Positions 47,985-56,693 of a stretch of DNA of 64,000 nt are shown here, piece after piece. The stretch comes from Nevskia sp. (GTDB taxonomy: Bacteria; Pseudomonadota; Gammaproteobacteria; Nevskiales; Nevskiaceae), in assembly GCA_016779605.1 (NCBI GenBank), contig JADHNH010000002.1, positions 1 through 64,000 on the forward strand, written 5' to 3'. Below the pieces are notes generated by a model. That model was not told where the DNA came from and did not search any database. It saw only the letters and a program-made list of their open reading frames with translations. Each line of letters starts with the position of its first letter. The stretch's first letter is position 1. The translations under genes were made by a program, and so were the position numbers.

Positions 47985-48012
47985 CAACGTTCCCATGATG
48001 TAAGCAAAAACC

Positions 48013-49191
48013 TTGACCACCCTGCGCCTCAAGCCGCAAGAGGAGCGCCGCCTGCGTGCCGGCCACCTCTGGATCTATTCCAACGAGGTCGATACCGAGC
48101 GCTCGCCGCTGAAGACCCTGGCGCCTGGCGCCCTGTGCCGGGTGGAGGACGCCCGCGGCAAGCCGATGGGCACCGCCTACGTCAACCCGCACGCCCTGCT
48201 GTGCGCGCGCCTGCTCAGCGGCCAGGCCGACGCCGTGATCGACGCCGGCTGGTTCGCCCGGCGCCTGCGCGCCGCCGCCGCCCTGCGCGACCGCATCTAT
48301 GGCCGGCCGTTCTACCGGCTGGCCTACGGCGAAGGCGACGGCGTCCCCGGCCTGGTGATCGACCGCTACGGCGACGTGCTGGTGGTGCAGCTCGGCACCG
48401 CCGGCATGGAAAGCCTCAAGGGGCCGCTGCTCGACGCCCTGCGCGCCGAGTTCGCCCCGCGCGGCATCGTGCTGCGCAACGATTCGCCGGCGCGCGAGGC
48501 CGAAGGGCTGCCGCTGTACGTGGAGGATGTCGGCGAGGTGCCGCCGACGGTGGAGATCGACGAGGCCGGCGTGCGCTTCGAGGTCGCCATGCATGGCGGA
48601 CAGAAGACCGGCTTCTTCTACGACCAGCGCGACAACCGCGACCGCTTGGCCCGTTACGCGCGCGGCGCGCAGGTGCTCGACGTGTTCAGCTACGTCGGCG
48701 CCTGGGCCCTGCGCGCCCACGGCTTCGGCGCCGCGAGCCTCGCCTGCATCGACAGCTCCGCCGCCGCGCTGGACGCCGCCCAGCGCAACGCCGCGCACAA
48801 CGGCGCCAGCATCGAGGCGCTGCGCGGCGAAGCGTTGGACGTCATGAAGCAGCTGGCCGCGGCCGGGCGCCGCTTCGAGCTGGTGGTGGTGGACCCGCCG
48901 GCGCTGATCAAGCGCAAGAAAGACCATGCCGAAGGGCTGGGCCTGTACGGCCGGCTCAACCGTGCGGCGATCCAGCTGCTGGCGCCGGGCGGGTTCCTGG
49001 TGTCCTGCTCCTGCTCGCAGCAGCTGGAAGCGGACGAGCTGCAGCGCGTGCTGCTGCGCGAGTCGCGCGCCGCCGGCCGCCGCCTGCAGATCCTGGAGCA
49101 GGGCGGCCAGGGGCCCGACCACCCGGTGCACCCCGCGATTGCCGAGACGCGCTACCTGAAGGCCTTCTTCTGCGCAGTCTGGCCGGATTGA
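48013..49191 (+). CDS. rlmI: Class I SAM-dependent rRNA methyltransferase, RlmI-like
   Basis: A 392-residue enzyme of the RlmI/RlmK family, which methylates a cytosine in 23S rRNA. An N-terminal PUA-like domain ([20 protein letters not shown]) precedes the methyltransferase fold: [30 protein letters not shown], then [18 protein letters not shown] and SCSCSQ near the C-terminus. The start is a TTG at 48013 behind a weak site; an upstream alternative is not evident. It is transcribed away from the nuo operon. Confidence 0.88.
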   Translation: MTTLRLKPQEERRLRAGHLWIYSNEVDTERSPLKTLAPGALCRVEDARGKPMGTAYVNPHALLCARLLSGQADAVIDAGWFARRLRAAAALRDRIYGRPFYRLAYGEGDGVPGLVIDRYGDVLVVQLGTAGMESLKGPLLDALRAEFAPRGIVLRNDSPAREAEGLPLYVEDVGEVPPTVEIDEAGVRFEVAMHGGQKTGFFYDQRDNRDRLARYARGAQVLDVFSYVGAWALRAHGFGAASLACIDSSAAALDAAQRNAAHNGASIEALRGEALDVMKQLAAAGRRFELVVVDPPALIKRKKDHAEGLGLYGRLNRAAIQLLAPGGFLVSCSCSQQLEADELQRVLLRESRAAGRRLQILEQGGQGPDHPVHPAIAETRYLKAFFCAVWPD

Positions 49192-49207
49192 ATGCGGGAG
49201 GGGAGAG

Positions 49208-49254
49208 GCGAGAGGCGCTAAGAATGTCGGCGCCCAGGCCCTTGCGCCTTTCGC
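49208..49254. repeat. Imperfect hairpin after the methyltransferase
   Basis: GCGAGAGGCGCTAAG (49208-49222) pairs with CTTGCGCCTTTCGC (49241-49254) with mismatches. It lies 16 bases after the methyltransferase stop, so it may terminate or stabilise that message. No T-run follows. Confidence 0.4.
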
Positions 49255-49301
49255 TTGCCGATTCGCGGCTGCCGAGGTCCGGCACACTCTACAATGATGA
49301 A

Positions 49302-49661
49302 ATGAACCCCGCCGCCTATTACGCGCTCAAGCTGCTGCTGTCGGCCGCCGTCGTGGTGGCGGCGTCGGAGTTGGCCAAGCGCAGTTCGCTGTTCGGCGCG
49401 GTGGTGGCTTCGCTGCCGCTGACCTCGCTGCTGGCGTTCGTCTGGCTGTGGCGCGACACCCACGACGCCGGCAAGGTGGCCGCGCTGTCCACCGGCATCC
49501 TGTGGCTGGTGCCGCCCTCGCTGGTGTTGTTCGCGGTGCTGCCGGTGCTGCTGCGCGCCGGCTGGAGCTTCTGGGCGAGCCTGGCGGCCGGCTGCCTGGC
49601 GACGGTGCTGGCCTACGCAGCCATGCTGCCGCTGCTGCGGCGCTTCGGCATCGGCCCCTGA
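49302..49661 (+). CDS. DUF3147 family membrane protein
   Basis: A 119-residue protein with four TM segments. It matches the DUF3147 pattern: ALKLLLSAAVVVAASELAKRSSLFGAVVASLPLTSLLAFVWLW...WLVPPSLVLFAVLPVLLRAG. The function is unknown. The ATG 49302 is in a tight run of ATG codons; I chose the one giving MNPAAYYALKLLL. A TACAAT at 49290-49295 could be a -10 element, but no -35 at good spacing is seen. lgt follows 35 bases on. Confidence 0.85.
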   Translation: MNPAAYYALKLLLSAAVVVAASELAKRSSLFGAVVASLPLTSLLAFVWLWRDTHDAGKVAALSTGILWLVPPSLVLFAVLPVLLRAGWSFWASLAAGCLATVLAYAAMLPLLRRFGIGP

Positions 49662-49696
49662 ACGACCGCGGCATCTCAAGACCATCCAGGGAAGCC

Positions 49697-50536
49697 ATGC
49701 TTGTCCATCCCAATATCGACCCGGTTGCCGTGGCGCTGCCGCCGTTTTCGATTTTCGGCCTGCGCGTCCACCTGCAGGTGCACTGGTACGGCCTGATGTA
49801 CCTGCTTGGCTTCTGGGGCGCCTGGTGGCTGGGCTCGGTCCGGGCCCGCTGGCCGCACGTGAACTGGCCGCGCGAGCGGGTCGGCGACCTGCTGTTCTAC
49901 TGCGTGCTCGGCGTGATCCTGGGTGGGCGCATCGGCTACATATTGTTTTACGCCTACGACCCGGAGGGCCGCTGGCTGGAATGGCACGACCCGGCCACCG
50001 TGTTCCGCATCTGGGACGGCGGCATGTCCTTCCATGGCGGCCTGCTCGGCGTCATCACCGCCATGCTGGTGTTCGCGCGGCACCAGAAGCTGGGCATGTG
50101 GCAGGTGGCGGATTTCGCCGCCGTGGTGGTGCCGGTCGGCCTGTTCACCGGCCGCATCGGCAACTTCATCAACGGCGAGCTGTGGGGCGCGCCGACCTCG
50201 CTGCCCTGGGGCATGATGTTCCAGAACGCCCCGGACAACCTGCCGCGCCACCCCAGCCAGCTTTACGAAGCCGCGCTGGAAGGGCTGGCCATGCTGGCCA
50301 TCCTGTGGTGGTTCGGCCGCCGGGCGCGCCCGGCCGGGGCGATCAGCGGCCTGTTCCTGGTGCTGTACGCCAGCTTCCGCTTCGCCGTGGAGTTCGTGCG
50401 CTCGCCGGACAAGCAGCTCGGCTACCTGCACGGCACCGACTGGTTCACCATGGGCATGCAGCTGTGCCTGCCGATGTTCGCCTTTGGCGCGGCGTTCATG
50501 TGGATGGCGTACCGCCGCCGGCCCGCTGCTGCTTAG
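49697..50536 (+). CDS. lgt: Lgt, prolipoprotein diacylglyceryl transferase
   Basis: Lgt attaches diacylglycerol from phosphatidylglycerol to the lipobox cysteine of prolipoproteins, the first step in lipoprotein maturation. The product has 279 residues and about seven TM segments. The signature is GLFTGRIGNFINGELWG. Other stretches are IWDGGMSFHGGLLGV and RHPSQLYEAALEG. The ATG at 49697 follows CAGGGAAGCC. Several predicted lipoproteins in this window would be its substrates. thyA follows after a repeat element. Confidence 0.97.
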   Translation: MLVHPNIDPVAVALPPFSIFGLRVHLQVHWYGLMYLLGFWGAWWLGSVRARWPHVNWPRERVGDLLFYCVLGVILGGRIGYILFYAYDPEGRWLEWHDPATVFRIWDGGMSFHGGLLGVITAMLVFARHQKLGMWQVADFAAVVVPVGLFTGRIGNFINGELWGAPTSLPWGMMFQNAPDNLPRHPSQLYEAALEGLAMLAILWWFGRRARPAGAISGLFLVLYASFRFAVEFVRSPDKQLGYLHGTDWFTMGMQLCLPMFAFGAAFMWMAYRRRPAAA

Positions 50537-50561
50537 ACGCGCGTACAGCAGGACAGCAAAA

Positions 50562-50660
50562 CGGTCCGCAAATGAACGCCAATCAACGCCAATGAAAAAC
50601 ACTGATGTTGTCGGGTCCGCCCGTGTACATTCGCGTTTATTCGCGTTCATTTGCGGACCG
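50562..50660. repeat. Palindromic repeat, GGTCCGCAAATGAACGC family, copy 2
   Basis: Arms 50562-50589 and 50633-50660 are inverted copies with two mismatches in 28. The loop of 43 bases differs from that of copy 1 (29837-29922). The outer arm sequence and the following ATTCC are the same. It lies between two co-directional genes, lgt and thyA. Confidence 0.85.
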
Positions 50661-50689
50661 ATTCCGGCTCAACCAGATCAGACTGCGCC

Positions 50690-51649
50690 ATGAAACCGTA
50701 CCTCGAGCTGCTGCAGACGATCCTGGACACCGGCACCTGGCAGCAGAACCGCACCGGCATCCGCACCCTGGCCATTTCCGGGGCATTCCTCAAGTTCGAC
50801 CTGCAGCAGGGCTATCCCGCCGTCACCACGCGCAAGCTGCCGTTCAAGACCTTCATGGGCGAGATGGTCGGCTTCCTGCGCGGCAGCCAGAGCGCGGCCG
50901 ATTTCCGCGCCCTGGGCTCGAAGATCTGGGACCAGAACGCCAACGAGAACGCGCAGTGGCTGGCCAGCCCGTACCGGCGCGGCACCGACGACTTGGGGCG
51001 GATTTACGGCGTGCAGTGGCGCCGGTGGCGTGCCTACAAGACCCTGGAGCCCGGCAGCGCGGCCCTGGCCGACGCCCTGGCCAAGGGCTACCGCAAGGTG
51101 GGCACGGCCGACGACGGCCGCCAGGTGCTGCTGCGCGAGGTGGACCAGCTGCGCGAGTGCCTGGACAAGCTGGTCCACCAGCCGACCGATCGCCGCATCC
51201 TGTTCCACGCCTGGAACCCGGCCGACATCGACGAGATGGCGCTGCCGCCGTGCCACCTGCTGTACCAGTTCAACTGCAACCTGGCGGCGCGCGAGCTGTC
51301 GCTGTGCCTGTACCAGCGCTCCACCGACGCGCCGCTGGGCCTGGTCGGCAACCTCGCCGAGGGCGCCGCCCTGCTGACGCTGTTCGGCCGGCTGTCGGGT
51401 TACCGGCCGAAATGGCTTACCTGGTTCGGCTCGGACGTGCACATCTACGAAAACCAGATGGACATGGTGGCGCAGCAGATCAAGCGCGAGCCGTACCCGC
51501 TGCCGCAGCTGCTGCTTGCCGAGCGGGTGCCGGACTTCGCCAGCACTGGCCGCTACGAGCCGGAATGGCTGGACCGCATCGAGGCCGCGGACTTCAGCCT
51601 GGCAGGCTACCGCCACCACGAGGCGCTGACGGCGCCGATGGCGGTTTGA
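50690..51649 (+). CDS. thyA: ThyA, thymidylate synthase (long form)
   Basis: ThyA makes dTMP from dUMP with methylenetetrahydrofolate. The product has 319 residues, about 55 more than the E. coli type. Active-site features are [34 protein letters not shown] (catalytic Cys), NLAEGA in place of the usual NIASYA, and [11 protein letters not shown]. The extra length lies between WRRWRAY and the DQLRECL region (about residues 120-165). Grouping with lgt and, further on, folA is common. The ATG is the first in-frame one with the conserved MKPYLELL start. Confidence 0.93.
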   Translation: MKPYLELLQTILDTGTWQQNRTGIRTLAISGAFLKFDLQQGYPAVTTRKLPFKTFMGEMVGFLRGSQSAADFRALGSKIWDQNANENAQWLASPYRRGTDDLGRIYGVQWRRWRAYKTLEPGSAALADALAKGYRKVGTADDGRQVLLREVDQLRECLDKLVHQPTDRRILFHAWNPADIDEMALPPCHLLYQFNCNLAARELSLCLYQRSTDAPLGLVGNLAEGAALLTLFGRLSGYRPKWLTWFGSDVHIYENQMDMVAQQIKREPYPLPQLLLAERVPDFASTGRYEPEWLDRIEAADFSLAGYRHHEALTAPMAV

Positions 51650-51674
51650 GCTGCATAGGCTGGAGTTGAAATGT

Positions 51675-51747
51675 CGTAGGCTGGGTTGAAGCGCAGCGGA
51701 AACCCAGCAAGATGCTGGGTTTCGCCTGTGGCTCAACCCAGCCTACG
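51675..51747. repeat. GTAGGCTGGG hairpin between thyA and the amidohydrolase
   Basis: Arms of about 35 bases (CGTAGGCTGGGTTGAAGCGC at 51675 and the near-complement ending CCCAGCCTACG at 51747) enclose only AGAT. It lies between convergent genes and could end transcription both ways. Related half or whole copies are at 58276 and 59886-59983. A decayed copy (ATAGGCTGGAGTTGAA) lies just before it. Confidence 0.85.
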
Positions 51748-51753
51748 GCCTCC

Positions 51754-53103
51754 CTATTGCGTGGCGCCGGCCCCGGCCATGTAGTCCACCGCCAGGTTGG
51801 CCAGCGTGCGCACGCCCAGCTGCAGGCCCGATTCATCCACCTTGAAGCGCGGCGAATGGTTGGGCGCGTACTCGTCCATGCTCGCGCCCGGTTTGCGCAC
51901 CCCGACGAAGACGAACAGGCCCGGCACCTTCTGCTGGAAGAACGAGAAATCCTCGCTCACCGTCAGCGCCGGGATGTCGACCAGCTTGCCGTCGCCGGCC
52001 AGGCGCTGCAGCGTCGGCCGCATGCGCGCCGCCAGCGCGGGGTCGTTGTAGACCACCGGGTCCGCGGTTTCGCCGCCGATGGTCACGTCCGCAGTGGCGC
52101 CGGAGGCGGCGGCGATGCTCTCGACGGTGCGCTTGATGCGCGCCTTGGCGTCGTCGCGCATCTGCGGATCCAAGGTGCGCAGCGTGCCCTTCATGCTGAC
52201 CTCTTCGGGCACGATGTTCTGGCGCACGCCGCCTTCGATCTTGCCGATGGTCACCACCAGCGGCGCCCGCGTCAGGTCCATCTGCCGGCTGGTGATGGTC
52301 TGCAGGCCCAGCACGACCTGCGCGGCGGCCACGATCGGGTCCACGCCGTTCCAGGGCATGGCACCGTGGGTCTGCCTGCCGTGCACCACGATGTTGAGGT
52401 CGTCGGCGCTGGCCATCTCGCCGCCGGCGCGGTAGGCCAGCGTGCCGGTCTCGAACTGCGTCATCACGTGGATGCCGAAGATCACATCGACCTTGTCGAG
52501 CACGCCTTCCCGCACCATGCCGGCGGCGCCGTCCTCCTCGCCCGGCGGCGCCCCTTCCTCGCCGGGCTGGAACACGAACTTCACCGTGCCGGGCAGCTGA
52601 TCTCTCATCTTCACAAACAGCTCCGCCACGCCCAGCAGCATGCCCATGTGGGCGTCGTGGCCGCAGGCGTGCATCACGCCGACTTCCTTGCCGTCGAAGG
52701 TGGTGCGCACGTTGGACTTGAACGGCAGGTCCACCTGCTCGACCACCGGCAGCGCGTCCAGCTCCGAGCGCAGCGCCACCACCGGCCCGGGCAGGCCGCC
52801 GTGCAGCACCGCGACGACGCCGGTCTTGGCCACGCCGGTGTGCACTTCCAGCCCCAGCTCGCGCAGCCGCGCGGCGACGTACTTGGCGGTCTCGTACTCG
52901 CGGTTGGACAGCTCGGGGTGCTGGTGGATGTAGCGGCGGTTGGCGATCACGTGCGCGTCGACCTGTGCGGCCAGCTCGTCGATGCGGCGGTGCAGCGCCG
53001 CCGCGTCGGCGGCAGCCATCGCCGGCGGCGCATCCAGGCACAGCCAGGCGGCGAGCAGGGCGGCGGCGAAGCGCGCCGAACGGGTCATCGGGGGACGGAT
53101 CAT
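51754..53103 (-). CDS. Secreted M20-family amidohydrolase
   Basis: A 449-residue metallo-amidohydrolase of the hippuricase/IAA-amino-acid hydrolase group. An N-terminal signal peptide (ARFAAALLAAWLCLDAPPAMAA) suggests export. Metal ligands are in ACGHDAHMGM, FQPGEEGAP and GIHVM, with a late H in NHSPRF. The family cleaves N-acyl or peptide-like amides; the substrate is unknown. I chose ATG 53103; Met6 (53088) would also give a good signal. A dimerisation domain lies at about 235-345. Confidence 0.92.
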   Translation of the reverse strand: MIRPPMTRSARFAAALLAAWLCLDAPPAMAAADAAALHRRIDELAAQVDAHVIANRRYIHQHPELSNREYETAKYVAARLRELGLEVHTGVAKTGVVAVLHGGLPGPVVALRSELDALPVVEQVDLPFKSNVRTTFDGKEVGVMHACGHDAHMGMLLGVAELFVKMRDQLPGTVKFVFQPGEEGAPPGEEDGAAGMVREGVLDKVDVIFGIHVMTQFETGTLAYRAGGEMASADDLNIVVHGRQTHGAMPWNGVDPIVAAAQVVLGLQTITSRQMDLTRAPLVVTIGKIEGGVRQNIVPEEVSMKGTLRTLDPQMRDDAKARIKRTVESIAAASGATADVTIGGETADPVVYNDPALAARMRPTLQRLAGDGKLVDIPALTVSEDFSFFQQKVPGLFVFVGVRKPGASMDEYAPNHSPRFKVDESGLQLGVRTLANLAVDYMAGAGATQ

Positions 53104-53445
53104 GCGGTGACTCCTGCGCGGCGATCGGGCCTGCTCGCGCCGCCGGCACGGGTGGCCGCGGCGGGCCGCCCTGCGCAGACGAGCGTATTTCGTAAACGAG
53201 CGTAAAGCATCGCGCCCGGCGCTGTACATCGATCCGCATCGTGGCCGATAGTGCGGACGGGCAGGGCGCTGCACCCGGGGCCCAAGGAGCCACCTCCGCA
53301 ACCGGCGCAGGTGTGGAGGAGCGTTGGCACGATTCGCGCGTATTGCAAGCCATAATCTCCGCAAGAGCGGGATTTTGCACCAATACGGTGCAACGCTCTC
53401 CATTAAAAGCGCACAACGCAAGGACAGGCTGGCCGCCAATCGACC
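53104..53445. other. Divergent intergenic region
   Basis: About 340 bases lie between the amidohydrolase and the lipoprotein hydrolase, transcribed apart. They hold no credible gene. A GG-GC pair with sigma-54-like spacing (TGGCACG at 53325, GCGC at 53336) lacks the usual TTGC box. CATAAT near 53350 could be a -10 for the + strand gene. Promoters for both genes are expected here, but I cannot place them with confidence. Confidence 0.5.
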
Positions 53446-54348
53446 ATGACCCTTGACCGGATCGCCAAGAGCCTGCGCGCCGCATTGCCGATGCTGCTGT
53501 TTTCCGCACTGCTGGCGGGCTGCATGCCGGGCCCCCAGGGCACGGTGGCGCAACTGTTCCCCAAGGGGCCGCGGCCGCTGGAAGGCACGTACAGCGTCGG
53601 CGACCGCCACATCCACTACGTGGAAATGCCCGGCGCGCCGCAGGCCCGCATCCTGTTCGTGCACGGTTCGCCCGGCGGCTGGGAAGCCTGGGCGCGGTTC
53701 CTCGGCAACCCGCGTTTGCAGGCGATGGCGACGATGATCTCGGTCGACCGCCCGGGTTTCGGCGGCTCCGATCCGGGCCGCGTGGAGACCGACCTGGGCG
53801 AGCAGGCGCGCCTGCTGGAGCCGCTGCTGCGCTCCGCCCCCGGCGTGCCCACCATCGTCGTCGGCCATTCGCTGGGCGGGCCGGTGGCGGCGCGCTTGGC
53901 GATGGATTACCCGGACGAGGTGGCCGCCGCCGTGCTGGTGGCGCCGGCGATCGACCCTGACCTGGAACGGCCGCTGTGGTACAACCGCGCCATGGAACAC
54001 CGCCCATTCCGCGACCTGATGCCCGGCGTGCTGGTCTGGTCCAGCGACGAGATCATGCGGCTGTCGGCCGAGCTGCGCGGCATGCGGCCGCGCTGGAAAG
54101 ACCTGCGGATGCCGGTCACCGTGGTGCAGGGCGACAACGACGACGAGGTGGACCCGCGCACCGCCGACTTCGCGCAGCGCGTGCTGCCGCCGTCGATCGG
54201 GCGTGCCGTGCGCGTGCGCCGTGCCAACCATTACCTGATCTGGAACAAGCCGGCCATCGTGGTCGACACCATCGCCGAGGCGCTTTCCCGCACCGCCCCA
54301 GCAGCCGCCATGCCGCGGTCGGCGGCGACGGTCGCCATGCTGCAATGA
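53446..54348 (+). CDS. Alpha/beta-hydrolase lipoprotein
   Basis: A 300-residue membrane-anchored hydrolase. The N-terminal signal ends in the lipobox LLAGC (cysteine near 26). The hydrolase core has LFVHGSPGGWEAW (oxyanion loop), nucleophile serine in VVGHSLGGPVAARLA, acid in VVQGDNDDEVDP and histidine in RANHYLIW. The substrate is unknown. The stop overlaps the folA ATG (ATGA), so translation of folA is probably coupled to it, which is unusual for folA. Confidence 0.88.
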   Translation: MTLDRIAKSLRAALPMLLFSALLAGCMPGPQGTVAQLFPKGPRPLEGTYSVGDRHIHYVEMPGAPQARILFVHGSPGGWEAWARFLGNPRLQAMATMISVDRPGFGGSDPGRVETDLGEQARLLEPLLRSAPGVPTIVVGHSLGGPVAARLAMDYPDEVAAAVLVAPAIDPDLERPLWYNRAMEHRPFRDLMPGVLVWSSDEIMRLSAELRGMRPRWKDLRMPVTVVQGDNDDEVDPRTADFAQRVLPPSIGRAVRVRRANHYLIWNKPAIVVDTIAEALSRTAPAAAMPRSAATVAMLQ

Positions 54349-54857
54349 GCGATGCGGCGGGCACCCCCGAACTGATCCTGGTGGTGGCGGTTGCGGAAAA
54401 CGGCGTGATCGGCCGCAACGGCGCGCTGCCCTGGCGCCTGCCGGACGACCTCAAGCGTTTCCGCCGCCTGACCCTGGGCAAGACCCTGCTGATGGGGCGG
54501 CGCACCTTTGATTCCCTGGGCAAGCCGCTGGACGGCCGCGACAACTGGGTGCTGAGCGCCGACCCGGCTTTCCACCCGCCCGGCGTGCGCGTGTTCGCCA
54601 GCCTCGGGCAGGCGCTGGCGGCCAAGGCCGGCGGCGAGCTGGTGGTGATCGGCGGGGCGGACCTGTACCGGCAGACCCTGCCGCTGGCCGCGCGCCTGGA
54701 GCTCACGCTGGTGCATGCCGAGGTGGAGGGCGACACGCGGATGCCCGCGCTGGACCCGCACCGCTGGATGGAGGTGGCGCGCGAGGATCATCCGGCCGAT
54801 GCGCGCCACGCGCATGCGTTCAGTTTCGTAAGCTATTCGCGCAAGCCCGGACGCTGA
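54345..54857 (+). CDS. folA: FolA, dihydrofolate reductase
   Basis: FolA reduces dihydrofolate made by ThyA. The product has 170 residues, the usual size. Family stretches are LILVVAVAENGVIGRNGALPWRLPDDLKRFRRLTLGKTLLMGRRTFDSLGKPL (with the D in LPDDL for substrate binding), VIGGADLYRQTLPLA and the C-terminal HAFSFVSYSRK. The ATG overlaps the hydrolase stop. It completes the folate cycle with thyA in the same 5 kb. Confidence 0.96.
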   Translation: MSDAAGTPELILVVAVAENGVIGRNGALPWRLPDDLKRFRRLTLGKTLLMGRRTFDSLGKPLDGRDNWVLSADPAFHPPGVRVFASLGQALAAKAGGELVVIGGADLYRQTLPLAARLELTLVHAEVEGDTRMPALDPHRWMEVAREDHPADARHAHAFSFVSYSRKPGR

Positions 54858-54922
54858 GCCGGCCGGCAGACGCGGGACCGCCCCGGGGGCGAAACCCCGC
54901 CATTGGCGAAAACGGCGGCGGA

Positions 54923-54936
54923 TTGATCTAAATCAG
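54923..54936 (+). promoter_or_regulatory. FNR/ANR-like box upstream of the Omp85 gene
   Basis: TTGAT-CTAA-ATCAG matches the FNR/ANR consensus TTGAT-N4-ATCAA at 9 of 10 fixed positions. It lies 35 bases before the ATG at 54971, a suitable promoter position. Control by oxygen is inference. Confidence 0.45.
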
Positions 54937-54970
54937 AGACATTGATCGCCGTCCGGCGGAAAAATGTCGC

Positions 54971-56293
54971 ATGAAACAAGAAAAGTGCGTTGGGGGTTCG
55001 CAAGCGCCGCACGGCAGGTACGCCAGCAGTTGCCTGGGCATCGTGCTGCTGCTGTGCCTGGGGGCGCTTTCGCTCGGCGTCGGTACGGCGGCCGCGGCGG
55101 ATTGGCCGCAGATCCGCGAAATCGCCTTTTCCGGCAACGACATCACCCGGCCTTTCACCATGCAGCGCGAGCTGACGGTCCACGTCGGCGACCCGGCCGA
55201 TCCGGTGGCGATCGAACGCAGCCGCCAGGCGGTGCTCGACCTTGGCCTGTTCCATGCCGTGGAAGTGCTCAAGGAGCCTGTGCAAGGCGGCGTGCGCGTG
55301 ACTTTCGTGGTGCACGAGAAATGGTACGTGCTGCCCCTGCCGCGCCTGGAGGGCAACGTCAACGGCAATTATGGCTATGGCGGCCAGGTGACCTGGGAAA
55401 ACCTCTGGGGGCGCAACCAGTCGCTGCGGCTGCTGGCCGTGCAGCGGCATCTCTACGACGCCGACCGCAGCGGCTCGTTTTCCTACGAGGCCGGCTACAC
55501 CGTGCCGTTCATCGGCAACTCGCGCTACAGCCTGGCCGGCGGCTTCGGCCATGCCTCGCAGGATTCGATCGACCCGTCCGGACATCCCTACGGAGAAGTC
55601 TTCGACAGCGCGCAGCTGATCGGCTCGCGCTCGCTGTCGTCCGGGCCGCCGAGCCGCGGCTGGAGCGTGGGCAGCGGCCTGATGTGGCAGCGCGAAAGCA
55701 CCAGCGGCCCGTTCGCGCCGCCTTCGGAGGGCAAGGCCACCGCCGTCGTGGCCAACCTGGACTACAACGATTCGCACTACCTGGTGTTCAGCGACCGCGG
55801 GCAGGTGTTGCATGCACAGGTGCAATACGCCGCCGAAGGCGTGGCGTCCGACTACGGCTACAACCGCGAGACTATCGACTTCCGCCGCGACTGGCAGCTG
55901 GGCGGCGTGGCGCACCAGGACCTGGAGCTGCAGGCCGGGATCGGCACCTATTTCGGCGGGCCGCCGGGGCGCCTGCGCAACGCCTTCGGCCTGGGCGGTT
56001 CGCAGCACCTGCGCGGCTACGAGACCAATTTCGTGCAGGGCGACTTCGACTATTACCTGTCCGGCGCCTACCTGCGGCCGCTGGGCTGGGACTGGCTGCG
56101 CGTGATCGCGCTGGCCGAAGCCGGCAGCGCGTATCCGAAGATCGGCCAGACCGGCGGCCGGCCGGTTTACGCCTCCGTCGGCTTGGGTGTGCGCGTGCGC
56201 ATCACCTGGCTGGTGAACATCGAGCTGGAAGGCGGCGTCGCCCTGCCGCTGGTGGACCACGGCGCGCCGCGCATTTTCGGCGGCAAGGTTTGA
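54971..56293 (+). CDS. Omp85-family outer-membrane protein (BamA/TamA-like)
   Basis: A 440-residue outer-membrane protein. A signal peptide ends near residue 43 (LGVGTAAAA). One POTRA-like domain follows (about 45-118: IREIAFSGNDITRPFTMQREL, then VTFVVHEKW), then a beta-barrel of Omp85 type. The HLRGYE motif (residues about 343-348) is the conserved loop-6 signature. BamA has five POTRA units and TamA three, so this short form is neither. Its job may be export or insertion of a specific substrate. An FNR-like box lies upstream. Confidence 0.88.
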   Translation: MKQEKCVGGSQAPHGRYASSCLGIVLLLCLGALSLGVGTAAAADWPQIREIAFSGNDITRPFTMQRELTVHVGDPADPVAIERSRQAVLDLGLFHAVEVLKEPVQGGVRVTFVVHEKWYVLPLPRLEGNVNGNYGYGGQVTWENLWGRNQSLRLLAVQRHLYDADRSGSFSYEAGYTVPFIGNSRYSLAGGFGHASQDSIDPSGHPYGEVFDSAQLIGSRSLSSGPPSRGWSVGSGLMWQRESTSGPFAPPSEGKATAVVANLDYNDSHYLVFSDRGQVLHAQVQYAAEGVASDYGYNRETIDFRRDWQLGGVAHQDLELQAGIGTYFGGPPGRLRNAFGLGGSQHLRGYETNFVQGDFDYYLSGAYLRPLGWDWLRVIALAEAGSAYPKIGQTGGRPVYASVGLGVRVRITWLVNIELEGGVALPLVDHGAPRIFGGKV

Positions 56294-56354
56294 CGCATAA
56301 TTCCATTGCGGCGTGGCGCCAGGATCGCGCCCGGCAGCAGGAGCATCGGCCATC

Positions 56355-56633
56355 GTGAAAAGCGCGGCGAAAAACCTCAAGGCCCGGTTCGAACAGGCAC
56401 AGCAGGACGTCAGGACGCTGAGCCGGCGGCCGCGCAACGAGGACCTGCTTTCGCTCTATTCGCTGTTCAAGCAGGGCAGCGCCGGCGACGTCGCCGGTTC
56501 GCGGCCTGGATTCCTGGACCTCGTCGGCCGTGCCAAGTTCGACGCCTGGGCCAAGCTCAAGGGCACCGCGCCCGAAGCGGCCATGCAGAGTTACATCGAC
56601 AAGGTCGCGGCCCTGCTCAAGACGCACAAGTGA
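56355..56633 (+). CDS. Acyl-CoA-binding protein
   Basis: A 92-residue four-helix ACBP that would bind long-chain acyl-CoA in the cytoplasm. It begins with KNLKARFEQAQQDVRTL; the core motif is LLSLYSLFKQGSAGDV, and the end is KFDAWAKLKGTAPEAAMQSYIDKV. The start is GTG 56355; an upstream frame adds 14 residues with no match. It follows the Omp85 gene after 61 bases and ends at a strong hairpin. Confidence 0.92.
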   Translation: MKSAAKNLKARFEQAQQDVRTLSRRPRNEDLLSLYSLFKQGSAGDVAGSRPGFLDLVGRAKFDAWAKLKGTAPEAAMQSYIDKVAALLKTHK

Positions 56634-56635
56634 AG

Positions 56636-56666
56636 CCACCGGGCCGGCGCCCTGCCGGCCCGGTGG
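56636..56666. terminator. Strong hairpin between convergent genes
   Basis: A perfect 13-bp GC stem (CCACCGGGCCGGC/GCCGGCCCGGTGG, loop GCCCT) sits just after the ACBP stop and before the 3' end of the convergent gene. It could act on both strands. A T-run is lacking. Confidence 0.6.
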
Positions 56667-56693
56667 AGTTGCCGCCCCGGCGGGCGAAGGCGG

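Noticed and set aside
53325-53339. Sigma-54-like promoter (TGGCACG...GCGC)
   Set aside because: The -24 part fits, but the -12 part lacks TTGC, and no activator site or related gene supports it.
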